64,000 bases of DNA from Scylla paramamosain. Taxonomy: Eukaryota > Arthropoda > Malacostraca > Decapoda > Portunidae. The translations under genes were made by a program, and so were the position numbers. Shown here in pieces: positions 53,601-63,407 of this stretch. The number at the start of each line of letters is the position of its first letter. Positions within the stretch are counted from its first letter, which is position 1. The DNA lies in NCBI RefSeq assembly GCF_035594125.1, contig NC_087158.1, positions 6,622,501 to 6,686,500 of the forward strand, read 5' to 3'. Under the pieces are notes generated by a model. It saw only the letters and a program-made list of their open reading frames with translations. It was not told where the DNA came from and did no database searches.

Positions 53601-55779
53601 CATTAAGAAAATCGTGTATTATTAGTGTTTTTAAGTTCCTTAAGTACCATAAAGCTAAAACACACAAATAACACTTTATAGAGAAAAAAAAAAAAAATTG
53701 TTATTCATCTTCATAGGTACCAAAATTCTGGAAAATTCAGGGAAATTTTGTAAAAAAAAATTCATTATAAAAAAATAATTTTAGCTTTTTTCCGGAGTTA
53801 TGTACCAAACCCTGAAGTGCATGCAAAGCCACCTATGTGGAGAAATTACTCGACTTTACCAGAAACCTTTCTTTTGGGTGTTTTTTTTTTCCGGCAATTT
53901 CAACAATATTACTGATAAAGTGTCTTTTCAGTGATTTACGTAGAAAAACGCTAAAACGGATGCGAACCAACCAATATGAAGAAATAGAATAACATTACCA
54001 AAAAGTATATATTTTGATGTGTTTTTGAGCTTGTCACTACAAAAAAATGCGAAAATGGATGAAACGCACTCTATATTAAGAAAGAAAAGGACATTACGAG
54101 AAACGTGTATAATGAGTGTTTTATAGTTTCACAAGAACCACAAGACAAAAAACTAAAAAACTCGTGTACATAAAGAAGTTGCTTACATACCAAAATGCTG
54201 AATCTCATGAATAACACTTTTAATTAAGAAACAGAACAACCTTACTAAATGCCTGTATTTTGAGTGTTTTTCACATTCTTAGTTACCAAAACCCAAAATT
54301 CCATGCGAAACTAGCTTTATGTGAAAAAAAAATAATATTACCAGAAAATGTCTTTCGAAAGTTTTTGAGCATGTTAGGCAATAAACCACTAAAAAGCAGG
54401 GCAATCATATTACATGAGAATAAAACCAACTTTTACCAAGAACTTGCCTTTAGGTGTTTTTGAGCTCATTACATACCAAAACACTAAAACGCATGCAACA
54501 TACCTTTTATGGAGAAACAGAATAACATTACCAAAAATATGTATTTTGAGTGTTTTTGATCATGTTATCTATAAAAACGCTTAAATGCATGCAAAGAACC
54601 TTATGTTTAAGAAACAAAAGGACATTAAAAGAAATATGCATTATGAGTTTTTTAGTTCCTTAAGTACCAAAAAGCTAAAACCCACAAATAATACTCATTA
54701 TTTAGAAAAACAAATAAATAAAAAATAAAAAAATAGGATTTTTTTTTTTTTGTTATTTATCTTCATAGGTACCGAGATGCCAAAATTCTAGGAAAATTCC
54801 GGGCTATTATATGATAAAAGAAAATTATCAAAAAAGTTAATTTTAGCTTTTTTTTTCGAACTGTTATATACCAAACCCTAAAGTGCATGCAAAGCCTCCT
54901 ATATGAGGAAATTAAACGACCTTAAAAGAAATCTGTCTTTTGAGTGTTTTTCAGAATGTCAGGCACCAAAACGATAAATAAATAAGGAACTCACTCTATA
55001 TGGGAATCCAAACAAAACTACTGAAAACGTGTCTTCTCAGTGTTTTACGTAAAAAGAACGCTAAAACGTATGCAAACCAACCAATTAAAAAAAAATAGAA
55101 AAACATTACCAAAAAGGTATATTTTGAGTGTTTTTGAGCTTGTTACCTACAAAAAACGCGAAACTTGATGCAAAGCACTCTATATTGGGAAATAAAAGGA
55201 CATTGCAAGAAAAGTGTATAATGAGTGTTTTATAGTTCAAAAGAACCAAAAGGCAAAACCCGCAAAAACTTCTGAATATGGAGAAGTTTCCTAGATACCA
55301 AAATGCTGAAACTCATGAATAACATTCCTAATTGAGAAACAGAACAACCTTACTAAATGCGTGTATTTTGAGAGGTTTTCACATTCTTATTACCAAAACC
55401 CCAAATTGCATGCGAAACCAGCTTTGTGTGAATAAAAAATGACATTACTAGAAAAAAATCTTTTGAGTGTTTTGAGCCTTGAAAGGCAATAAAGCAATAA
55501 AAAGCAGGGCAATCACATTACATTTCAATAAAACCAATTTTTAATAAAAAGCTTGCATTTAAGTCTTTTGAGCTTTTTATATACCAAAAAACACTAAAAC
55601 GCATGCAAAATACTCTTTAAGGTGAAAGAGAATAAAATTACCAAAAACATGTATTTTTAGTATTTTTGATCATGTTATCTATAAAAACGCTTAAATACAT
55701 GCAAAGAACCTTATGTTTTGGAAACAAAAGGACATTACGAGAAACGTTTATTATGAGTGTTTTTTTTAAGTACCAAAAA

Positions 55780-56395
55780 CCTAAAACCCACTCTTTATTC
55801 AGAAAAAATAAAATAAATAAAAAAAATAAAAAAATAGGATTTTTTTTTTGTGTTATTCATCTTCATAGGTACCGAAATGTCAAAATTCTGGGAAAATTCA
55901 AGGCAATTATATGATAAAAGAATATTATGAAAAAAGTTGATTTTAGCTTTTTTTCGGACTCTTATGTACCAAACCCTAAACTGCATGCAAAGCCTCCTAT
56001 ATAAGAAAATTAAACGACCTTACCAGAAATCTGTCTTTTGAGTGTTTTCAGCATGTTAAGCACCAAAATAATAAATAATAAGTAACTCACTTTAGATGGG
56101 AATCCAAAACAAAATTACTGAAAACGTGTGTCCCCAGTGTTTTACGCTAAAATGGATGCAAACCAACCAATATCAAGAAATAGAAAAAAAACATTACCAA
56201 AAAGGTATATTTTGAGTGTTTTTGAGCTTGTTACCTACAAAAAAACGCTAAAATTGATACAAAACACTCTATATTGGAAACAAAGGCACATTGCTAGAAA
56301 AGTGTATAATGATTGTATTATAGTTTAAAAGAACAACAAGGCAAAAAACGCAAAAACTCGTGTATATGGAGAAGTTTCCTAGATACCAAAAATCT
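55780..56395 (+). repeat. Palindrome left arm
   Basis: Direct type-c satellite (S7 to S2b) that pairs with 56513-57140 in reverse complement. Private variants shared with the right arm: the loss of ACAAATAAC in S7, giving CCTAAAACCCACTCTTTATT; GTTGATTTTAGC instead of GTTAATTTTAGC; TTCAAGGCAATTATATG; and ATTGCTAGAAAAGTG. Sharing of such local changes argues that one arm was copied from the other. Confidence 0.82.
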
Positions 56396-56398
56396 GGT

Positions 56399-57590
56399 TT
56401 TGCATGAAACTTGGTTTTTTGGTATCTAAGAATATGAAAAACACTCAAAATACACGAATTTGGTAAAGTTGTTCTGCTTATCAATTAAGAGTGTTATTCA
56501 TGAGTTTCAGCATTTTGGTATCTAGGAAACTTCTCCATATACACGAGTTTTTATGCTTTTTACCTTATTGTTCTTTTGAACTATAATACACTCATTATAC
56601 ACTTTTCTAGCAATGTCATTTTGTTTCCCAATATAAAGTGCTTTGTATTAATTTAAGCGTTTTTTTGTAGGTAGCAAGCTCAAAAACACTCAAAATATAC
56701 CTTTTTATTAATGTTTTTTTCTATTTCTTGATATTAGTTGGTTTGCATCTATTTTACCGTTTTTCTACTTAAAACATTGGGAACACACGTTTTCAGTAAG
56801 TTTGTTTTGGATTCCCATATAAAGTGAGTTCCTTATTATTTATCATTTTGGTGCTTAACATGCTGAAAAACACTCAAAAGACAGATTTCTGGTAAGGTCG
56901 TTTAATTTCCTTATATAGGAGGCTTTGCATGCAATTTAGGGTTTGGTACATAACAGTCCGAAAAAAAAAGCTAAAATCAACTTTTTTTATAATATTCTCT
57001 TATCATATAATTGCCTTGAATTTTCCAAGCATTTTGCCATTTCGGTACCTATGAAGATGAATAACAAAAAAAAATCCTATTTTTTTATTTTTTTATATAT
57101 TTATTTTTTTTTCTAAATAAAGAGTGGGTTTTAGGTTTTTATTACTAAAACTTAAAAACACTCATAATATACGTTTCTCGTAATGTCCTTTTGTTTCCCA
57201 AACATTTGCATGTATTTAAGCGTTTTTATACGTAAGAGATCAAAAACACTGAAAATTCATGTTTTTCTTAATGTTGTATTGTTTTGCATGCATTTTAGCG
57301 TTTTAGTATGTAAGGAGCTGAAAAACAATTAAAGACAAGTTCTTGGCAAATGTTGGTTTTATTCCCATGTAATGTCATTCCCTTGCTTTTTTGTGCTTTA
57401 TTGCCTAACACGCTCAAAAACACTCAAAAGACCATTTTTTTTCTGTTAATGTCATTTATTTCCAACATAAAGCTAGTGTCGCATGTAATTTCGGGTTTTG
57501 GTAACTAAGAATGTGAAAAACACTCAAAATACACGCATTTGGTAAGGTTGTTCTGTTTCTTAATTAAAAGTGTTATTCATGAATTTTAGC
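56399..57590 (-). repeat. Long inverted satellite stretch (over one full monomer)
   Basis: From ~56399 the array reads as reverse complement: S3 and S2b first, then S2a, S1, S11, S10 and so on down to S3 and S2b again. It ends at ~57590, where direct S6 sequence (AAATACATTCAAAGAACCC) resumes. Its breakpoints differ from the eight recurrent modules and it is about 1.19 kb, so it is an independent event. Its first ~740 bp pair closely with the direct sequence just upstream (see palindrome arms). Confidence 0.88.
56513..57140 (-). repeat. Palindrome right arm
   Basis: Reverse complement of the left arm, separated from it by ~117 bp that is itself inverted S3/S2b sequence. It carries the matching private changes (AATAAAGAGTGGGTTTTAGG, GCTAAAATCAAC, ATAATTGCCTTGAA, CACTTTTCTAGCAATG). 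Outside this interval the inverted and direct sequences are still homologous but no longer share private variants, so the copied tract seems to end near 57140. Confidence 0.8.
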
Positions 57591-60500
57591 TTAAATACAT
57601 TCAAAGAACCCTATGTTTGGGAAACGAAAGGACATTACGAGAAACGTGTATTATGAATGTTATTAAATTCCTTAAGCACCAAAAAGCTAAAATCCACAAA
57701 TAACACTCTTTATAGAGAGAAAAAAAAGTAATTTTCTTTTTTTTTTCTTTTGTTATTCTTCTTCATAGGTACCGACATGCCAAAATTCTGGCAAAATTCA
57801 GGGAAATTATTTGGAAAAAAGAACATTATCAAAAAAGTTAATTTTAACTTTTTTTTCGGACAGTTATGTACCATAACCTAAATTACATGCAAAGCCACCT
57901 CTATAGAGAAATTAAACGACTTTACCAGAAACCTGTATTTTGAGTGTTTTTCAGCATGTTAGGCACCAAAACAATAAATAATATGGAAGTCACTCTATAT
58001 GGGAATCCAAAACAAAATCACTTAACACTTGTCTTTTCAGTGTTTTACGTAGAAACACGCTAAAATGGATGCAAACAAACCAATATGAAGAAATAGAATA
58101 ACATTGCCAAAAATGTATATTTTGAGTGTTTTTGAGCCTGTTATCTACAAAAAAACGCGAAAATGGAGGCAAAGCACTCTATATTGGGAAAGAAAAGGAT
58201 ATTACGAAAAACCTGTATAATGAGTGTTTTATAGTTTCACAACAACAACAAGGCAAAAGTTTCTTAGATACTAAAATGCTAAAACTCATGAATAACACTC
58301 TTGATTGAGATACAGAACAACCTTACCAAATGCGTGTATTTTGATTGTTTTTCATATTCTCAGTTACCAAAACACGAAATTGCATGCGAAACTAGGTTTA
58401 TGTGGGAAAAAAATTATATTGCCAGAAAATGTTTTTTGTGTTTATGAGCGTGTTAGGCAATAAAGTACTTAAAACAAGGGCAATCACATAACATTTGAAT
58501 AAAAAAAACTTTTACTAAGAACATGCCGGTAAATATTTTTGAGCTCCTTACATACCAAAACGCTAAAACGAATGCAAAAAAACCTTTATGGAGAAACACA
58601 ATAACATTACAAAAAACATGTATTTTGAGTTTTTTTTATCATGTTACCTATAAAAACGCATAAATACATGCAAAGAATCCTATGTTTGGAAAAAGAAAGG
58701 ACATTACGAGAAACGTGTATTATAAGTGTTTTTAAGTTACTTAAATACCAAAAAGCTAAAACCTACAAATAACACTCTTTATGAAGAAAAAAATAAATAA
58801 ATAAATAAAGATAAATAAATGAAATAAAAGAAAATATTTTTTTTTTTTGTTATTCACCTTCAGAGGTGCCGAAATGCCAAAATTCTGTTAAAATTCAGGG
58901 AAATTATGTGGATAAAAGAACACTATCGAAAAAGTAAATTTTAGCTTTTTTTTCGGACTGTTATGTAGCAAACCCTAAAGAGCATGCAAAGCCGTCTATA
59001 TGGGGAAATTAAACGACTTTACAAACTGTCTTTTCAGTGTTTTTGAGCATGTTAGGCACCAAAACGATAAATAATATGGAAGTCACTCTATATGGGAATC
59101 CAAAACAAAATTACTGTAAACGTGTCTTTTCAGTGTTTTACGTAAAAAACGGTAAAACGGATGCAAACAGACTAATATGAAGAAATAGAATAACATTACC
59201 AAAAAGATATATTTTAAATATTTTTGAGCTTGAGACCAAAAAAAAAAAAAAACGTGAAAATGGATGCAAAGCACTCTATATTGGGAAATAAAAAACACAT
59301 TACTAGACACGTGTATAATGAGTATTTTATTGTTTCACAAGAACCACGAAGCAAAAAACGCAAAAACTAGTGTATATGGAGAAGTTTCTTAGATACCAAA
59401 ATGCTAAAACTCCTGAATAACACTCTTAATTAAGAAACAGAATAACATTACTAAATGCGTGTATTTTGAGTGTTTTTCACATTCTTAGTTACTAGAACCC
59501 CAAATTGCATGCGAAACTAGGTTTATGTGGGAAAAAAAATGACATTACCAGAAAAGTATCTTTTGAGGGTTTTTGAGAGAGTTAGGCAATAAAGCACTAA
59601 AAAGGAGGGCAATCACATTACATGGGAATAAAACCAACTTTTACCAAGAACTTGCCTTTAAGTGTTTTTTTTAACTCCTTATATACCAAAACGCATACCA
59701 AAATGCTGAAACTCCTGAATAACACTCTAAATTGAGAAACAAAACAACCTTACCAAATACGTGTATTTTGAGTGTTTTTAACATTCTTAGTTACCAAAAC
59801 CCCAAATTTTCTGTGAAAGTAGCTTTATGTGGGAAAAAAAATCACATTACCAGAAAAGTGTCTTTTAAGTGTTTTTTTTTTTTTAGCATGATAGGCAATA
59901 AAGCACTAAAAAGCAGGGCAATCACATTACATGGGAATAAAACTAACTTTTACTAACAACTTGCCTTTAAGTGTTTTTGAGCTCCTTATATACCAAAACG
60001 CTAAAACGAATGCAAAACACCCTTTATGGAGAAACAGAATAACATTACGAAAAACATGTATTTTGAGTGTTTTTGATTCTGTTACCTATAAAAACACTTA
60101 AATACATGCAAAGAACCTTATGTTTGGGAAATTAAAGGGCATTTCGAGAAACATGTATTACGAGTGTTTTTAAGTTCTTTAAGTACCATTTAGCTAAAAC
60201 CCATAAATAACAATGTTTATAGAAAAAAAATTAAAGAAATAAAAAGATAGGAATTTATTTATTTATTTTTTTTGTTATTCATCTTCATAGGTACCAAGAT
60301 GCCAAAATTCTGACAAAATTCAGGAAAATTATTTGAAAAAAAGAAAATTATGAAAAAAATTTAATTTTACCTTTTTTTTCGGACTGTTATGTACCAAACC
60401 CTAAAGTGCATGCAAAGCCACCTATATGAGTAAATTAAACGACTTTACCAGAAACCTGTCTTTTGAGTGTTTTTCAGCATGTTAGGCACCAAAACGATAT

Positions 60501-60639
60501 ATAATATGGAAGTCACTCAATATGGGAATCCATCACAAAATTACTGAAAAGTGTCTTTTCAGTGTTTTACGTAGAAAAACACTAAAACGGATGGAAACCA
60601 ACGAATATAAAGAAATAGAATAACATTACCAAAAAAAGG

Positions 60640-61736
60640 TATATTTTCAGTGTTTTTGAGCTTCTTATCTACAAAAAAAACGCGAAAATGATAGAAAGCA
60701 CTCTATATTGAGATACAAAAGGACATTACGAGAAACTTGTATAATGACTGTTTTATAGTTTCACAAGAACCACAAGGCAAAAAACGCAAAAAACTCGTGT
60801 ATATGAATAAGTTTCTTAGATACCAAAATGCTGAAACTGAGGAATAACACTCTTAATTGAGAATACAGAACAACCTTACGATATGCGTGTATTTTGACTG
60901 TTTTTCACATTCTTAGTTACCAAAACCCCAAATTGCATGCAAAACTAGCTTTATGTGGTAAAAAAAATGACACTACCAGAAAAGTGTCTTTTGAGTGTTT
61001 TTGAGCGTGTTCGGCAATAAAGCACTAAAATGGAGGGCAATCACATTACATGGGAATAAAACCATCTTTTACCAAGAACTTGCCTTTAAGTGTTTTTGAG
61101 CTCCTTATATACCAAAACACTAAAACACATGCAAAAAGCCCTTTATGGAGAAACAGATTAACATTACCAAAAACATGTATTTTGAGAGTTTTTGATCATG
61201 TTACCTCTAATAACGCTTTAATACATAAAAAAAAAAAAACCCTATGTCTGGGAAACGAAAGGACATTATGAGAACCGTGTATTATGAATGTTTTTAAGTT
61301 CCATAAGTACCAAAAAGCTAAAACCTCTTTATAGAGAAAAAAAAAAGTAAATAAATAAATAGGGTTTTATTTTTGTTATTCTTCTTCATAGGTACCGATA
61401 TCACAAAATTCTGGCAAAATTCAGGGAAATTATATGAAAAAAGAACATTATCAAAAAAGTTAATTTTAGCTTTTTTTTCGGACTGTTATGCACAAAACCC
61501 TAAAGTGCATGCAAAGCCATCTATATGGGGAAATTAAACGACTTTACGAGAAACCTGTGTTTCTAGTGTTTTTCAGCATGTTAGTCACCAAGCCAATTAA
61601 AAATATGGAATTCATTCTATTTGGGAATCCAAAACAAATTACTGAAACCATGTCTTTTCCGTGTTTTAAGTAGAAAAGTGGTAAAACGGATGCAAACCAA
61701 CCAACATGAAAAAATAGAAAAAGATTACCAAAAACG
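60640..61736 (+). repeat. Reference 1.1-kb monomer showing the 12 subunits
   Basis: This clean copy is 1097 bp and divides into twelve related subunits: S1 60640-60736, S2a 60737-60796 (shortened), S2b 60797-60886, S3 60887-60983, S4 60984-61081, S5 61082-61176, S6 61177-61276, S7 61277-61364, S8 61365-61459, S9 61460-61554, S10 61555-61648, S11 61649-61736. Most begin GTGT(C/A)TTTTGAGTGTTTTT or a variant. They have a central ACC-AAAA-CGCTAAAA-GCATGCAAA-like stretch and end in an ACATTACCAGAAA-like stretch. S7 and S8 meet at an A-rich/T-rich hinge and have the weakest opening box. The ~1.1-kb unit is therefore itself a higher-order repeat of a ~95-bp ancestor. Confidence 0.85.
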
Positions 61737-62328
61737 TATATTTTGAGTATTTTTGAGCTTTTTACAAAAAAAAAAAAAAAACGCGAAAATGGATGGAAAG
61801 CTCTCTATATTGGTTAACAAAACGACATTACAAAAAAACGTGTTTAATGAGTGTTTTATAGATTCTCAAGAAGCACAAGGGAAAAAACGCAAAAACTCGT
61901 ATATATGGAGAAGTTTCTTAGATACCAAAATGGTGAAACTTCTGAATAAAACTCTTAATTGAGAAACAGAACAACCTTACCAAATGCGTGTATTTTGAGT
62001 GTTTTTCACATTCTTAGTTACCAAAACCCCAAATTGAATGTGAAAGTAGCTTTATGTGGGAAAAAACTGACTTCCAGAAAAGTGTCTTTTAAATGTTTTT
62101 TTTTTTTTTTTAGGATGATAGGCAATAAAGCACTAAAAGGCAGGGCAATCACATTACATGGGAATAAAATCAACTTTTACCAAGTGTTTTTTCTAAGTGT
62201 TTTTGAGCTCCTTATATACCAAAACGATAAAACGCATGCAAAACACCCTTTATTTAGAAACAGAATAACATTACCAAAAACATGTATTTTGAGTGTTTTT
62301 GATCATGTTACCTATAAAAACGCTTAAA

Positions 62329-62336
62329 TACTCGTA
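62329..62336. other. TACTCGTA insertion site 3, near the array end
   Basis: S6 normally reads CGCTTAAATACATGC; here CTCGTA is inserted after AAATA, 22 bp before the satellite ends. A clean 6-bp insertion. Confidence 0.6.
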
Positions 62337-62358
62337 CATGCAAAGAATCTTATGTTTG

Positions 62359-62380
62359 GCATTTTACTGGTATATTATAG
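62359..62380. other. Short unassigned sequence at the satellite boundary
   Basis: After CTTATGTTTGG the S6 sequence stops and CATTTTACTGGTATATTATA follows. It matches neither the satellite nor the retrotransposon by eye. I see no target-site duplication. Confidence 0.6.
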
Positions 62381-62478
62381 CTTTTCTTCATTAAATTGTG
62401 TAACATTTGCTGTCTTAGATATAATTTTCTATCTGTACAACATCACCTCTCCTCTAGTAAACATCATCTTTATTTATG
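62381..62478 (+). pseudogene. Fragment of the non-LTR retrotransposon endonuclease start
   Basis: This ~98-bp stretch repeats, at roughly 80% identity by eye, the sequence at 62629-62726. Both begin TTTCTTCATTAA and run through CNI-LR and LSS-K-HL codons to CATCTT. Its translation from 62393 reads KLCNICCLRYN, then QHHLSSSKHHLYL, then a stop at TGA. That corresponds to the first ~28 residues of the endonuclease domain in the main copy. It is a 3'-truncated second copy or part of a local duplication that now separates the satellite from the main element. It is not functional by itself. Confidence 0.75.
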
Positions 62479-62628
62479 ATATGCATGTACAGTATTATGA
62501 ATAAAATAATAAAAAATAATTAGGTAAAAACCAACTTAAAAATTTACTTGGTGGGTCCTGTTGATGATGCTCATCAAGGCTAGTGTCTTCTGGTATCAAC
62601 CCTAAGTCTCTTCAGACCCCCCCTCAAC
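62479..62628 (+). other. Spacer between the two retrotransposon pieces, possible 5' leader
   Basis: The first ~70 bp are A+T-rich (ATGAATAAAATAATAAAAAA). From ~62549 the composition shifts (GGTGGGTCCTGTTGATGATG, CATCAAGGCTAGTGTC, CTTCAGACCCCCCC) and runs into the coding remnant. The latter part may be 5' leader of the retrotransposon; no promoter motif could be supported. Confidence 0.45.
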
Positions 62629-62640
62629 TTTTTCTTCATT

Positions 62641-63300
62641 AATTTCTGCAACATTCACAGTCTTAGATCTAGTTTTCAATTTCTAGAACACAATCTCTCC
62701 TCTACTAAACCTCATCTTCTTTTCCTCACTGAAACATAGGTGTCTGAGCCCCTTTTCTGTTCCCTCCTACTTTCTTTATTCTCATTTTCAATCCAAAGCT
62801 GAATGTTGCGTTTATGTGGGCAATGACTTAACCTGCTATTGTGCCCACACTCTTGAATATTCCGAGTTTTTCACCATTTCTCTACTATTACAGAGTCACT
62901 CTCAAACTAAATTTATCTGTCCTGTATACCTCTCACCTAACTCCTCAGACTATAAGAAATTCTTTGACTACTTAACCTCCAAAGTGGAGCACATTCTGAC
63001 TCACTTCCCTTTTGCAGAGACCTCCATTCTTGGAGACTTCAATGTTCACCACCATCTTTGGGTTTCCTCTCCCTTCACTGACCATCATGGTGAACTAGCC
63101 TTCAACTTTGCTATCCTCCAATTGGTGCAACACCCTGCTCATATCCTTGACCATTTTGGAGATACACCCAACATTCTTGACCTTTTCCTAGCCTCTAATC
63201 CTTCTGCTTATGCTGTTACCCTGTCTTCTCCATTGGGCTCCTCCAATCACAATCTCATATCTGTATCTTGTCCTATTGCTCCAATCCATCCTCAGGATCT
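62641..63300 (+). pseudogene. Retrotransposon APE-type endonuclease domain
   Basis: Motifs in order: N-terminal NIHSLRS (62650-62670); the TET glutamate region at 62728-62736, immediately followed by [14 protein letters not shown] [14 protein letters not shown] at 63032-63043; [14 protein letters not shown]; and the C-terminal S-D-H motif, which here reads S-N-H at 63242-63250 (AAT where an Asp codon is expected). That Asp-to-Asn change in a catalytic motif would be expected to disable nicking. The longest open part, 62816-63352 if GTG is counted as a start, is only the middle of the domain; the frame is open upstream to about 62732, so the GTG is not a real start. Confidence 0.85.
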
Positions 63301-63407
63301 CCTAAGGAGAGGTGCCTCTGGTGTTTTGCCTCTGCTAGTTGGGGGGAACTGAGGAGGTATTTTGCTGAATTTCCTTGGAATGACTACTGCTTCTGTGCCA
63401 GAGACTG

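Larger units (their letters stand above)
49280..56398 (+). repeat. Array block 8: super-repeat rich in type-c monomers (7.1 kb)
   Basis: The block has the inverted module 49280-49757, then monomers at 50509 (a-like), 51625 (c), 52732 (c), 54006 (b, without the S2b duplication), 55118 (c) and 56205 (c, cut in S2b). At ~53310 the sequence jumps back from S6 to the end of S3, so the 52732 copy is ~1.27 kb long. No f or g copy is present. The block ends in the palindromic turn. Confidence 0.82.
1..62358 (+). repeat. Nested satellite array (95-bp subunits, 1.1-kb monomers, up to 8-kb super-repeats)
   Basis: The whole interval is tandem, A+T-rich satellite. Landmark phrases return in fixed order roughly every 1.0-1.2 kb: TGTTACCTACAAAAAACGC, GGACATTACGAGAAAC, GTTACCAAAACCCCAAATT, TTAGGCAATAAAGCAC, CGCTTAAATACATGCAAAG, CATAGGTACCGAGATGCC, TTAGGCACCAAAACGATA and GATGCAAACCAACCAATATG. 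About 55 monomer starts can be placed in the + direction, plus eight short inverted modules and one long inverted stretch. No reading frame is maintained: short ORFs are interrupted in different places in different copies. Copies differ by scattered substitutions, short indels and homopolymer length, as expected of a satellite evolving by unequal exchange. Possible locations are pericentromere, centromere or heterochromatin of a sex chromosome; the sequence alone does not decide. Confidence 0.97.
57591..62358 (+). repeat. Array block 10: right-edge direct monomers
   Basis: Plain direct copies start at 58115, 59208, 60640 and 61737. The type markers and inverted module of the inner array are absent. 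The 59208 copy is ~1.43 kb because at ~59692 it jumps back from S5 to S2b, repeating S2b to S5. The last copy stops inside S6 at about 62358, where the sequence changes to unrelated DNA. Simpler copies at an array edge are consistent with less frequent exchange there, though this is inference. Confidence 0.85.

Noticed and set aside
1..62358. All other short ORFs of 60-122 codons in the array, on both strands
   Set aside because: They are satellite read in different frames, rich in K/N/F/L because of A+T content, with no recognisable domain. Opposite-strand pairs overlap the same repeats.
1..62358. CRISPR array or prokaryotic repeat locus
   Set aside because: The repeats are ~95 bp and 1.1 kb, contiguous and diverged, without short identical repeats separated by unique spacers and without cas genes.
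1..62358. Assembly artefact as the explanation for the inverted modules
   Set aside because: Each inverted module has its own substitutions and indels while sharing breakpoints, which a misjoin would not produce. The single palindrome at 56.4 kb still needs read support.
62816..63352. A 178-codon ORF as an intact host gene
   Set aside because: It has the GDFN endonuclease motif of non-LTR elements. The preceding and following parts of the domain continue in other frames, and its first codon is a GTG inside the domain.
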